DNA of 50,875 bases from Halobacteriovoraceae bacterium (GTDB lineage Bacteria > Bdellovibrionota > Bacteriovoracia > Bacteriovoracales > Bacteriovoracaceae), in NCBI GenBank assembly GCA_002711995.1, contig PASN01000022.1, positions 1-50,875 of the forward strand, written 5' to 3'. A program made the translations under genes and the position numbers. Each line of letters opens with the position of its first letter. Position 1 is the first letter of the stretch. The notes beneath the pieces are model-generated. The model had not been told where the DNA came from, did not search any database, and saw only the letters and a program-made list of their open reading frames with translations. Shown here piece by piece: positions 6,428 through 14,645 of the stretch.

Positions 6428-7153
6428 TTAGTCCAGTTGATAAGTGCTAATCCCTTTGTCGTGCAAGCTGCTTAGACTGGAATTGGCCTTATGGTAGTAA
6501 ATTTTGCTGCCTGCGGCTCCCACATTTCTCACCTGACCTGAGTAACAGCTAATTGCAGTCATTTTATCGCCTGAAGTTGTGCTAGAAAAAGTTCCATCTG
6601 ATTTTAGACTAATAGCGTAGTCACTTGAACTCTCGTACTCTGCAGTGTCTTTTAAATATTCTTCATAACCAAAAAGAGAACAGGCACCAGGAGCGCTGTA
6701 ATAAATGTCGTATACATCATTGCCGTGTAAAATTTTTGGATTGATAAATGAAACGGAACCATCTGGGTTTTCGATAATCTCATCGGCTTTTCCCGCTTTT
6801 TCATGTTCCTCTTTATTAATACAGGTAATCTCATTGAGAATATAACCGCTAGTGGTTGAGGAGTAGTTTCCACTACTACTCAAAGAAACAATATTGGCAA
6901 AAGTTTCATCAGAGTAATCAACAGGACCGCTTAAGTGCTCGTCAAAACCAAAAAGTACACAGGCCGCATCATGGCTTCCATAGTAAATAGGCATGCTTTT
7001 ATGTCCACGTAGCATGCGGGGAGCAACGATGGTGTAAGAACCGTCTGGATTAGCAATAATCCCTTCATCAGTACTGCTCATATTGGATTGTGCTAGGGCT
7101 TGCCCCATTCCACTAGCAAGTAAAATTGCGATTAGAGACATTTTGATTTTCAT
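6428..7153 (-). CDS. Exported protein with two tandem copies of an ~80-residue domain
   Basis: A 241-residue protein with a signal peptide ending QALAQ. The rest is an internal duplication. The first copy (about residues 35-112) runs from NPDGSYTIVAPRML to SSTTSGYILNEITC, and the second (about 128-205) from NPDGSVSFINPKIL to SSTTSGDKMTAISC. Each copy has two cysteines at matching places (ACVLFGF/ITC and ACSLFGY/ISC), so each unit probably holds one disulphide. The family is not recognised. AAGGAG precedes the ATG, and transcription ends at the shared terminator with ribH. Confidence 0.75.
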   Translation of the reverse strand: MKIKMSLIAILLASGMGQALAQSNMSSTDEGIIANPDGSYTIVAPRMLRGHKSMPIYYGSHDAACVLFGFDEHLSGPVDYSDETFANIVSLSSSGNYSSTTSGYILNEITCINKEEHEKAGKADEIIENPDGSVSFINPKILHGNDVYDIYYSAPGACSLFGYEEYLKDTAEYESSSDYAISLKSDGTFSSTTSGDKMTAISCYSGQVRNVGAAGSKIYYHKANSSLSSLHDKGISTYQLD

Positions 7154-7465
7154 GGTTTCTCCTTAAAACTAACTTGAACCAGTTTTTAAACGCTTTAAAT
7201 TGGTAGAATATAAACCACGCAAAATAACGCAACGCAACACATAAAGCCTAAGCGTGAACATATTTCAGGCACATGTCTCCTTTTTCCCTTGAAAAATCTT
7301 CGTAAGTTGTATAAAACAGGGTGTTCTTTTTGGAGACAGGCAGAAAGAGCAGATTCTTATGAAAAACCGTTTCCTGTCCTTAGAATTCAACGGAACTCGA
7401 ATTTTAAATCCTAAAATTCATGTCCCTGAATTCTTTGCTTAATGACAAGAGCAAAGGAGCTATCA

Positions 7466-8101
7466 ATGTCAAAAACAACTATGGGCAAAAAATCTGCCTT
7501 TAAAATCCAAAGAAGATTGGGAACTGAGCTTCCAGGTCTTGGTAAAGCTGGTGCGCTAGAAAGAAGACCTTACGGTCCTGGTATGCACGGAATGAAAAGA
7601 AAGAAGCTTTCTGACTACACCATCCGTCTAATGGAAAAACAAAAAGTTAGATTTCACTACGGTGTACGTGAAAAGCAACTTGTTAAGATGGTTAAGAACG
7701 CTAAGAAAGACACTTCAAGAGCATGGGTTGACACTCTAGTAGTAAACCTTGAGCAAAGACTTGATAACGTTGTATTCAGACTTAACTGGGCGCCATCTAT
7801 TGCAGCTGCAAGACAAATGGTAAGCCACGGTCACATCAAAGTTAACGGTAAGAAAGTTGACGTTGCTTCTGCTAAGATCAGCGTAAACGACGAAATCTCT
7901 ATCACTGACAAAGGTGCTAAATCTGGAAACTACCTACAGGCTAAAGCGAAGCCAAGACTAAGCGCGATTCCTGCTTACCTTGCTTCTGAAAAAGACGGTG
8001 AGAAAGAAAAAGCAAAAATGGTTTCTGAGCCACTTCCAGAAGACATTCCATTTCCATTCGAAAAACGTCTAGTGATTGAATACTACTGGAAAGTTAGATA
8101 A
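7466..8101 (+). CDS. rpsD: 30S ribosomal protein S4
   Basis: A primary 16S rRNA-binding protein of 211 residues, including the S4 RNA-binding domain (about residues 99-160, LDNVVFRLNWAPSIAAARQM then GHIKVNGKKVD). I choose the ATG at 7466 because AAAGGAG lies six bases upstream; the ATG at 7442 has none. The N-terminus lacks the four-cysteine zinc motif, so it is the zinc-free type. The gene stands alone here, not in an alpha operon beside rpsM/rpsK/rpoA, and has its own strong terminator. Confidence 0.95.
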   Translation: MSKTTMGKKSAFKIQRRLGTELPGLGKAGALERRPYGPGMHGMKRKKLSDYTIRLMEKQKVRFHYGVREKQLVKMVKNAKKDTSRAWVDTLVVNLEQRLDNVVFRLNWAPSIAAARQMVSHGHIKVNGKKVDVASAKISVNDEISITDKGAKSGNYLQAKAKPRLSAIPAYLASEKDGEKEKAKMVSEPLPEDIPFPFEKRLVIEYYWKVR

Positions 8102-8131
8102 TCATAGTTTTATACTAAGATTAAATATAAG

Positions 8132-8160
8132 GCCTCGCTTTTTAGCGGGGCTTTTTTTTT
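8132..8160 (+). terminator. Rho-independent terminator of rpsD
   Basis: An eight-bp stem (GCCTCGCT / AGCGGGGC, one G-T pair) with a four-base loop, followed by nine T. It lies about 30 bases after the rpsD stop codon. Confidence 0.92.
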
Positions 8161-8238
8161 GTAAATTAATTTCTACATACGGCCTATGTATCACTCCCCC
8201 TAAAGCGAAACCGTTTCTTGCAATGATAATTTAGGTTA

Positions 8239-8850
8239 ATGAGAAACCTACTAATATTTATAATACTTTCAATATTCGCCTTTAGTGCTCGCGCAAATTC
8301 CTACTTCACCTATCTTTTACTTCAACAGGAAAACTCCTACAGAGAACTTGGCACAATTGGCGCACAGGATATTAAATATGAACACGACTTTGAAAGAGAT
8401 TTTGGAGCTGGACTTGAGTACCGCTTTATGGACGATGGAAAGTTTTTTTTAGGTGCGGGTGTTGAGTATCAGGCCCCCATTAAAATTAAGCAGAATACAA
8501 CAATATTAGATCAAGGCCAGGACCCTTCGGCCTTTACCTCAAGAGATGATCTCCAGCACATATCGTTCATTCATACATATCTTAATGCACACAGCAGAGT
8601 TGATGACACACTAACTTTTCTTATTGGAGTTCAGGCCACCATGCCGGACGTGCGCTCACATGGAAGATTTGACAAGTACAGGCTCTCAAATGGACTAGGG
8701 TACAGAGTTGGATTGGAACTCAGAATCTACAAAGACTGGAAGGCTCAGTTTCATTATCGCGAGGTCGTCCTGGATACTGAGGATGCAAACTCCTACGAAG
8801 GTGAACTTGATATAAGTTCGCTTATGGCAGCACTTGGTTACGAATTTTAA
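8239..8850 (+). CDS. Predicted outer-membrane beta-barrel protein
   Basis: A 203-residue protein with a signal peptide (ending SARA) and a mature part of alternating hydrophobic/polar strands such as FGAGLEYRFM, FFLGAGVEYQ, LTFLIGVQAT and YRVGLELRIY. It ends MAALGYEF, a terminal aromatic residue typical of BAM-assembled barrels. Its size suggests about eight strands. It is not clearly paralogous to the four barrels that follow on the other strand, though it faces them. Its stop codon interlocks with that of the convergent neighbour. Confidence 0.7.
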   Translation: MRNLLIFIILSIFAFSARANSYFTYLLLQQENSYRELGTIGAQDIKYEHDFERDFGAGLEYRFMDDGKFFLGAGVEYQAPIKIKQNTTILDQGQDPSAFTSRDDLQHISFIHTYLNAHSRVDDTLTFLIGVQATMPDVRSHGRFDKYRLSNGLGYRVGLELRIYKDWKAQFHYREVVLDTEDANSYEGELDISSLMAALGYEF

Positions 8851-9383
8851 AGACCTAAATTAATGGGAGCTGAGACGCTAAATAAAAGATAAGTCCCTCT
8901 CTCGTCAGTCGTGGCATTAACTCCATTTACATCTTCTCTTTCTTTGTAATTGATTGTTCCGTATTCAGCGTTAGCGCTTAGATATGGAAAGAATTTATAT
9001 CCAACACCCAGTGTGTAGCCAGACGGCTCAAGATATTCATTGTCGTCATCATCGGTTGCGTTGCCTCCAATAATATAACTAGCATACACTCTTAAAAGGA
9101 TAGGAAAATCGTAACCTACAAAGGCGGCCATATGGTTGTAAGAGAACTCTGTGCTTGTGTCGTTGTCTATTTCCCACTCACCTTTTCGGCCATCTAGTCC
9201 AAGCATCAATCCCATTTTTTGAATTCCAACACGTCCGCCGTACATTGTGCCGCTAAATTGATTAGTGGAACTTGTGTCGTCTTCGCTCCATCCTCCATTG
9301 AAATTGAATCCTGCGTAAGGCTCAATTAAGAACGAAGCGTTAACATGCAAAGACACACAAATAAGAGTAAATAAAATCTTCAT
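8847..9383 (-). CDS. Small outer-membrane barrel, tandem family member 4
   Basis: A 178-residue exported protein and the last of four tandem paralogs. After the signal peptide it begins SFLIEPYAGFNFNG, and it has strand-like stretches (GGRVGIQ, LRVYASYIIGG, YTLGVGYKF, LSANAEYGTIN) and a C-terminal VSAPINLGL. The shared plan is: LIEPYAG strand, acidic loop, GxRxGxQ strand, Y-DFPIL turn, GxxLGVGYK strand, final strand. A small eight-stranded barrel of OmpW/OmpA-N type is likely, but the family is not recognised. It may have become the shortest-lived copy, as its last strand ends GL rather than an aromatic. Confidence 0.7.
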   Translation of the reverse strand: MKILFTLICVSLHVNASFLIEPYAGFNFNGGWSEDDTSSTNQFSGTMYGGRVGIQKMGLMLGLDGRKGEWEIDNDTSTEFSYNHMAAFVGYDFPILLRVYASYIIGGNATDDDDNEYLEPSGYTLGVGYKFFPYLSANAEYGTINYKEREDVNGVNATTDERGTYLLFSVSAPINLGL

Positions 9384-9410
9384 GATTTCTTTTCCCTTGA
9401 GAAATTTATT

Positions 9411-9938
9411 TTAAAAATTAATTGGAACGGACACAGAGAATAAAAGGTTTTGCCATTCCAGATCGCTGTCGTCTCCTGGTTCGACCTCATCATACTTGAA
9501 AGTCATATATTCCAAGTTTAAAGAAATAATTGGAAAACCTTTGTAACCAACTCCTAGAACAGAGCCTGAGCCCTCAGAAAACTCCAGTCCAGGCGCGGAG
9601 GCATCCCCACCGACACCGAGTCCTGCCCACACTTTAAAGAAGGCCGGAAATTCATAACCTACAAAAGCGTAGTATGTTTCAGTGTCGAGAGTTTCATCTT
9701 CAAGAGTGGTTCCCGCCTCTGTTGCATCAACTGAGAATGTTCCAATTCGGTAATCAATACCGCCAAATAGATTTAGGTATTGAGCGCCAAATTTAATCCC
9801 ATATCCAGGGCCATAAAATTGGGCATCGGTTGAGGATTCTTCCAACTCTCCCGATACACTCAATCCAAAGTAGGGCTCAAAAAGAATTGAGCCCCATGCG
9901 GAAAAAGATATAAAGAAAAGAGTTAGAAGTTTAAACAT
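9411..9938 (-). CDS. Small outer-membrane barrel, tandem family member 3
   Basis: A 175-residue paralog of its neighbours. The signal peptide is followed by SILFEPYFGLSVSG, then GIKFGAQYLNLFGGIDYRIG, YEFPAFFKVWAGLGVGG and GSVLGVGYKGFPIISLNLEY, and it ends SVSVPINF. Loops are rich in Asp, Glu, Ser and Thr. It lies 27 bases before the next copy and 9 bases after the previous one, so the four are probably one transcript. Confidence 0.7.
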   Translation of the reverse strand: MFKLLTLFFISFSAWGSILFEPYFGLSVSGELEESSTDAQFYGPGYGIKFGAQYLNLFGGIDYRIGTFSVDATEAGTTLEDETLDTETYYAFVGYEFPAFFKVWAGLGVGGDASAPGLEFSEGSGSVLGVGYKGFPIISLNLEYMTFKYDEVEPGDDSDLEWQNLLFSVSVPINF

Positions 9939-9947
9939 AGTTTCCTC

Positions 9948-10481
9948 TTACAAGTTTAACGGCAAAGAGATGCTCAGTAAGTAGTGATTTCCCTCTAAAT
10001 CTGTATCACCACTGATAACCCCTGCATCATACTCATCGTATTTCCAACTAACCATTTCAAAGTTAACACTCAAAAATGGAAGTCCAGTATATCCAATACC
10101 TAAAACAGTGCCTGAAGGTTCTTTGTAATCGAGAGAATCAAGTTCTGCTTCTCCACCGAAAATATATTCTCCCCAAACTCTAACAAGTATTGGGAAGTCG
10201 TATCCCAAAACAGCCGCATAAGTTGTGGCATCAAGATCCTCGTCCGACTGCCCATCCTCTTCAACGGTAAACGACGACTTTCTAAAGTCTAGGCCGCCAA
10301 AAAGACCCAACTGTTGAAACCCAAGTCTAGCTCCAATTGTGCTTCCGCTATAATCACCATCTGCCGCTCCATTTTCCCAACTGCCACTAAGCGCCGCGCC
10401 AGCATAAGGCTCAATAAGCAGGCCTGCTTTAGAGTTCGCAATCATTGCAAAAAACAACAAGATCAGTAAATTCTTTTTCAT
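9948..10481 (-). CDS. Small outer-membrane barrel, tandem family member 2
   Basis: A 177-residue paralog. The ATG at 10481 (MKKNLLILLFFAMIANSKA) has AAGGA upstream, whereas a TTG six codons earlier has no good site. The mature protein starts GLLIEPYAGAALSG and shares GARLGFQQLGLFGGLDFR, YDFPILVRVWGEYIFGG and GTVLGIGYTGLPFLSVNFE with the adjacent copies. It ends SLPLNL. It is closest in layout to member 3 (9411-9938). Confidence 0.72.
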   Translation of the reverse strand: MKKNLLILLFFAMIANSKAGLLIEPYAGAALSGSWENGAADGDYSGSTIGARLGFQQLGLFGGLDFRKSSFTVEEDGQSDEDLDATTYAAVLGYDFPILVRVWGEYIFGGEAELDSLDYKEPSGTVLGIGYTGLPFLSVNFEMVSWKYDEYDAGVISGDTDLEGNHYLLSISLPLNL

Positions 10482-10529
10482 GATACATCCTTTTATCAAT
10501 CTTAATTAACAATCCTTGTTAACTTTTTC

Positions 10530-11045
10530 TTAGAAATCCAGTGGAAGAGAAACAGTTGCAAGAATATTTGCTGCGTCTACATCATAATCCTGTCCAAGAA
10601 CTTCAACTTCGTATTTTTCAGCTCCGGCCTCAAGGTTCAGACTTACGAAAGGAAGACCTGTAAATCCAACGCCTACTGCATAACCGCTTTTAAAGTCATA
10701 ATCAAAATCATTGTCGCTGTTTTCAAGATCTGAAGAGAATGTGTACTTGCCGTAAAATCTCAAAAGAATCGGAAGGTCCACTCCTACGAAAGCTGATGTG
10801 CTTGTTCTATCATAATCGCCAGCACTCCCAGTGTTGTAGTCAATTCCAGCTGAAACTAAAAGAAAGCTATACCCAAGTCGACCACCAACAAAAGCTCCAG
10901 CTTCAGTTTCATTGTCATCAGAGGGAACATCTGTTGTTGTAGCAATGGTTCCATACCCAGCATAAGGCTCAATTAAAAAACCTGCATAAGATTGAACGCT
11001 GAAGACGGCGCAGATTAGGGCGATAAATAGTTTACTAGTTTTCAT
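10530..11045 (-). CDS. Small outer-membrane barrel, tandem family member 1
   Basis: A 171-residue protein and the first of the four paralogs. The signal peptide ends QSYA, then GFLIEPYAGYGTIA, GGRLGYSFLLVSAGIDYN, VGVDLPILLRFYGKYTF, GYAVGVGFTGLPFVSLNLE and the terminal VSLPLDF. CAAGGAG precedes the ATG. The likely operon promoter lies in the 212-bp divergent region shared with the TauE-like gene. Confidence 0.72.
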   Translation of the reverse strand: MKTSKLFIALICAVFSVQSYAGFLIEPYAGYGTIATTTDVPSDDNETEAGAFVGGRLGYSFLLVSAGIDYNTGSAGDYDRTSTSAFVGVDLPILLRFYGKYTFSSDLENSDNDFDYDFKSGYAVGVGFTGLPFVSLNLEAGAEKYEVEVLGQDYDVDAANILATVSLPLDF

Positions 11046-11181
11046 TTAAACAACTCCTTGTTTATTTGCATCACGAATTCCTGACTTGATTTTAATGGAA
11101 AATGAAAGTTCTGGTACAGCTTGAGCAACATTTGCATAGCTGAACATAGGCATTATTTTCACGAAATCTTCCCTGATACAC

Positions 11182-11210
11182 GTGTTATAGTTCTAAGTAT
11201 ATGATAACAC
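11182..11210. promoter_or_regulatory. Inverted repeat in divergent promoter region
   Basis: Perfect seven-base arms GTGTTAT and ATAACAC are separated by 15 bases in the 212-bp gap between the barrel operon (minus) and the TauE-like permease (plus). A good -10 match (TATGAT, 11200-11205) overlaps the right arm. Position and symmetry suggest an operator for a dimeric regulator. The regulator is not identifiable. Confidence 0.4.
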
Positions 11211-11257
11211 TATTGATTTAATAGACAATATTAATCTTGAACTTTTAAAGGGCATTA

Positions 11258-12052
11258 ATGGAGTTATTAGCATTATTTGTGACAGGGCTTGCAGTGGGAC
11301 TTGTAAGTTCTTTTTTCGGCATAGGCGGAGGCTCCATCATAATACCCGTCCTCTATATTCTGTTTCCATCCTTGCCACCGGCAGCGGTAATTTCAACATC
11401 ATTGGGAGCAATAGCTTTAAGCACAAGTTTAAACACATCAAGGTTTTATAAAGCTGGACTGACTCCGGGTAAAAAACAAATCATTTCCCTATTTGCAGCA
11501 ACTGCAATTGGGGCAGTAATAGGCTCACAGTTTGTCTATATACTCCCCGCTCCAGTTCTTAAAAAGTTCTTCTCGATAGTGTTAATAATCTTGGCAGTTA
11601 AAGTCTTCATAAAAAAGGGCACGCCATCTCCCTCAAATGAAAGTGAGAACAGAGACAAGTTATTAAGGGCCGTGTGCTTTTTTGGCGGTTTTATTTCAAG
11701 TGTCACTGGCCTTGGCGGTGGAGCGATATTTGTTCCCTTCTTCATAAGTCTTGTTAAACTCCCTATGAAAAAGATCTATCCTTATTCAAATATTGCTATG
11801 GTGGCGGCGTCTGTAACAGGAATAATTCCTCACTTTTTTAGGCATGGTCAATTTAATTTAAATAGCGCTTTCGCTCAAAACGCTTTTATTGGACATGTGA
11901 ATGTCTTGTTCATTCTTTGTCTCTTTGGTGGAGCTTTTGTAAGTTCAAAGCTAGGCGTGCGCCTTAACGAGGGAGTTGATGAGCAGTTAAAAAAGTTTCT
12001 ACTATCGCTTCTTCTTCTTGGCCTAGGTTTGAAAATTCTTATATCCAGCTAA
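11258..12052 (+). CDS. TauE/SafE-family membrane permease
   Basis: A 264-residue integral membrane protein with about eight helices in two homologous halves. Each half carries the glycine-rich family motif: FGIGGGSIIIPVL at about residues 21-33 and GLGGGAIFVPFF at about 151-162. The family exports sulphite, sulphoacetate or related small organic anions through the inner membrane; the substrate cannot be told from sequence. AAAGGG precedes the ATG. No sulphur-metabolism gene is adjacent, and a terminator follows. Confidence 0.85.
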   Translation: MELLALFVTGLAVGLVSSFFGIGGGSIIIPVLYILFPSLPPAAVISTSLGAIALSTSLNTSRFYKAGLTPGKKQIISLFAATAIGAVIGSQFVYILPAPVLKKFFSIVLIILAVKVFIKKGTPSPSNESENRDKLLRAVCFFGGFISSVTGLGGGAIFVPFFISLVKLPMKKIYPYSNIAMVAASVTGIIPHFFRHGQFNLNSAFAQNAFIGHVNVLFILCLFGGAFVSSKLGVRLNEGVDEQLKKFLLSLLLLGLGLKILISS

Positions 12053-12096
12053 TGTTTTAAATATATGTGCTAAACTTAATAAGGGAGCAAAAAGAA

Positions 12097-12120
12097 AAAG
12101 GCCTGCTTGCACAGGCCTTT
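12097..12120 (+). terminator. Terminator after the TauE-like gene
   Basis: A nine-bp perfect stem (AAAGGCCTG / CAGGCCTTT) with a six-base loop, about 45 bases after the stop codon. The T run is part of the stem's 3' arm. Confidence 0.7.
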
Positions 12121-12231
12121 AACTTCAAAACGTACACTATCGTTTGCTACCGATATGGGAATGTGTAAAAAAAGTATGCACCAACAAACATGTGTTTGCA
12201 AGCCCAAACAAAGTTTGATAAAATTAATTTT

Positions 12232-12333
12232 ATGAAAAAAGAAATTATTCAAAGAACATTAAAACTCATCGAAGACCTAGAGCTGATCAACGATCAGGTT
12301 AAAAAGAACTCAAAAAATCCCAAACGCTCTTAA
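12232..12333 (+). CDS. Possible 33-residue charged small protein
   Basis: An ATG-started frame encodes MKKEIIQRTLKLIEDLELIN followed by DQVKKNSKNPKRS. This is a helical, coiled-coil-like segment with a basic tail. There is no convincing Shine-Dalgarno sequence. Two small inverted repeats (CAAACA/TGTTTG at 12185-12198 and CAAAC/GTTTG at 12205-12217) precede it. It is the only plausible frame in the otherwise non-coding 12053-12828 gap, and could be a chance ORF within an RNA. Confidence 0.3.
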   Translation: MKKEIIQRTLKLIEDLELINDQVKKNSKNPKRS

Positions 12334-12468
12334 TCCGAGTGGTTTCATCTCTTAAGGCTGTTAAGGCCAAGAAATTATTTCTATTTCAAAGTTTGCCTAA
12401 AAATTTCCTTTTAATTTCAGGAGCATGAAATAAACTTAAGTTACTCACTTTTCTGATTAAACACACAC

Positions 12469-12507
12469 TGTTTCTTTTGCAAAAAAGGAATTTTTGCAAA
12501 AGAAACA
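12469..12507 (+). terminator. 17-bp perfect hairpin in a long non-coding gap
   Basis: Arms of 17 bases (TGTTTCTTTTGCAAAAA and its exact complement) flank AGGAA and are followed by CATTTTTC. It may terminate a small RNA or the 33-codon transcript beginning near 12150-12230, or may be a stand-alone structured RNA. The rest of the 12121-12828 gap is AT-rich with no further gene visible. The DksA-type gene's promoter must lie in 12600-12820, but I see no clear -10/-35 pair. Confidence 0.5.
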
Positions 12508-12828
12508 TTTTTCTTAAATCACATTTCTAACATCAGTTTTAGGCCGTAAGTTTTTTGCAAAATCTTTTTGCTTAATTCTTTTTGTCTAGCAACTTATTTC
12601 CCGCTGCGCAACACGCTTTTGTCAGCAATAATGGGCATTTAGATCATACAGATTTTATTGTGACACTCTGTATCTTCGTTAACAATTGATAACTTTTTAT
12701 GAAGAAAACATTAATTTAGGCCTGTAAGGTCTAATAATTTCTTACATGCGATTGGCAAACGAAACCACCGTTGGTTTAATGCTTTCACACACATGAGAGT
12801 AAAGGTTTATTAGACAAGGAGAGCTTTA

Positions 12829-13263
12829 ATGAGCAGTAGACTTAATGATCACCTCACGGAAGGTCAGTTGGAAACCTTGAGAGACAAAGTAATGGCTGAG
12901 ATCGAAAGAATCGAAAACAAGCTTGCTACCGAGAAGACCCACATGGAAATGGCGAACTCCGGACGCGACGAAGTTGATTCCGCAAATGATGACATTATCA
13001 AGCACGCTGAGTTGAGATTCACAACTCGCGAGACGCTTTACCTAAAGAAGCTTAAAAAAACACTTCCAATTTTCGACACAGACGAATACGGCGTTTGTGA
13101 AGATTGTGGAGCTGAAATTAGCTTTCAAAGACTAATGGCAAGACCTACCAGCACAATGTGCATAGGCTGCAAGGAAGAGTCTGAGAGAGATGAATTGCAA
13201 AGCTTCCACGGCAGAAGGTCCAAGTCACTTGGACAGCAAGTTAACCTTACAGCTAGAGTTTAA
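12829..13263 (+). CDS. DksA/TraR-type zinc-finger transcription regulator
   Basis: A 144-residue protein with a helical coiled-coil N-terminal part (about residues 8-75) and a C4 zinc finger, CEDC-17-CIGC, at about residues 90-115, followed by a C-terminal helix. Family members bind the RNA polymerase secondary channel and tune transcription with ppGpp. DksA itself has acidic residues at the coiled-coil tip; here DEVDSANDD lies in that region. AAGGAG precedes the ATG. It is monocistronic with a strong terminator. It could be true DksA or a paralog. Confidence 0.88.
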   Translation: MSSRLNDHLTEGQLETLRDKVMAEIERIENKLATEKTHMEMANSGRDEVDSANDDIIKHAELRFTTRETLYLKKLKKTLPIFDTDEYGVCEDCGAEISFQRLMARPTSTMCIGCKEESERDELQSFHGRRSKSLGQQVNLTARV

Positions 13264-13270
13264 AATAATT

Positions 13271-13296
13271 GGCCTCTTTTAATAAGAGGCCTTTTT
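13271..13296 (+). terminator. Terminator of the DksA/TraR-type gene
   Basis: A perfect eight-bp stem (GGCCTCTT / AAGAGGCC) with a five-base loop, then five T. It lies between convergent genes; the minus side has no good T run. Confidence 0.88.
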
Positions 13297-13300
13297 GTTT

Positions 13301-14479
13301 TTATCTGGCCGTGTCGCCTTGATAGAAGTTGGTGATCCTAACATCATCAAAGTAGACGTATCCTGAAACTTCATTGGAGTGTTGCCAGTTCCCGTTGATT
13401 GACAGGTCGATAAACTCACCCACTTCAATATTATCCTGTTCAACAGCGGGTATGCCGTCAGTCTGGCCAGCTTTGCCCCAATACATTTTATAAGAGCCAT
13501 CCGCCGCCCCCTTTACAGACTCTCTCTCAAACACCTCTTCAAAGTAATACCAGGTGTCTCTTTCTACCGATTTGCTTGTAAATGCTCCTCCTCCTGGTCC
13601 TTTAAGATAAATCCTCTCGCTTCTTTGGACTGTAATGGTAAGTACATTCGAATACCTTTTATTGTCGGGACCTTTCCTAAAGTGTGAGTAGGTCAACTTA
13701 AAAGTAATTGCCGGAAGCTCAGTCTCCGATGGAATGTACATATAGAACCTTCTCGATAGTCTTCCTCTGTAAGGAAACACATCATTCTTTTTGCCAGTGT
13801 TTCTAAAATAGTTAATGGATTTGTCACAGTCAGACCTTCTATTTACAGATCCGCCAATACCAGCGCCTTCAGTCCAACACATTTTTGGAAAGCTAATCTT
13901 ATCTCCTGCCGAGATTCGATCGACTTCGCCTGATATTGATTTTTTTTGCGGTCTTGATTTATCTAAACATATTTTGCCAGTTTTCTTTACGTAAGACCTC
14001 ACTTGCCATGTCGAAAACCCGTTTGTTTTATTGTAGGCTAGCCCGTCATAAGTTCGATTGGAAGGTAACTCCACGCAACCTGAATCCGCTTCAGACTGGC
14101 TGAGCTCTATAGTCTTTGTTCCACAAGTGTTGCAAAAGTTATTTCTGCCACCAAAATTCAATCTAAGAGACTTGTTTCCCCTATAGGCCTTATCCCGTGA
14201 TATATAATAAATATCTTCTGGCCCATACATCATTCCATTATCCATAGGTCTGTCGGCCTTTAAAAACTTAAATGATGGACTTGGCTCGAAGAAGTCTTCT
14301 TCCTCAAAGCTGCTAGAAAAGTGAACGGTTCCGTCTACAGGCACAGGTTCAGGCCCATTACCAACAGGTTCGCTTTTAACGCATAGATTGTTTTCCAAGA
14401 CATATCCTTCCTCGCAGGCAATTGGCACTTCACACGATGATGAAAACAAAACTATAGAAAAAATAAAAAGCCTTTTCAT
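13301..14479 (-). CDS. Exported lipoprotein with beta-sandwich (lectin/lyase-like) architecture
   Basis: A 392-residue protein with a lipoprotein signal (FSSSC, lipidated Cys16) and a Pro/Gly linker (about residues 36-50). A large Trp/Tyr/Gly-rich region follows and ends GYVYFDDVRITNFYQG, the kind of final strand seen in concanavalin-like jelly-roll domains. FSSSFEEEDF at the domain start fits the same fold. Eight to ten cysteines suggest disulphides. It may bind or cleave polysaccharide, but no catalytic motif is identifiable. GGGGAGAGG precedes the ATG. Confidence 0.65.
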   Translation of the reverse strand: MKRLFIFSIVLFSSSCEVPIACEEGYVLENNLCVKSEPVGNGPEPVPVDGTVHFSSSFEEEDFFEPSPSFKFLKADRPMDNGMMYGPEDIYYISRDKAYRGNKSLRLNFGGRNNFCNTCGTKTIELSQSEADSGCVELPSNRTYDGLAYNKTNGFSTWQVRSYVKKTGKICLDKSRPQKKSISGEVDRISAGDKISFPKMCWTEGAGIGGSVNRRSDCDKSINYFRNTGKKNDVFPYRGRLSRRFYMYIPSETELPAITFKLTYSHFRKGPDNKRYSNVLTITVQRSERIYLKGPGGGAFTSKSVERDTWYYFEEVFERESVKGAADGSYKMYWGKAGQTDGIPAVEQDNIEVGEFIDLSINGNWQHSNEVSGYVYFDDVRITNFYQGDTAR

Positions 14480-14645
14480 AATCCTCTCCCCTGCTGTGCC
14501 AACCTAAGCTTAAAACAACGAAGAAGATTTTCTAAAGGGTTTAGGAATACAGCGAATAACCAGTTGATTTTATTGTTTTTTGCCGAGATCATACCGGAAA
14601 AAATGGCAACTATAGTTGGCAATTTAACAAGTATGACCAGCTTTA

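Noticed and set aside
7289-7315. Promoter for rpsD (TTGAAA / TATAAA)
   Set aside because: The hexamers are good, but the spacer is only 15 bp and the start would be about 140 bases before the gene. Not firm enough to list.
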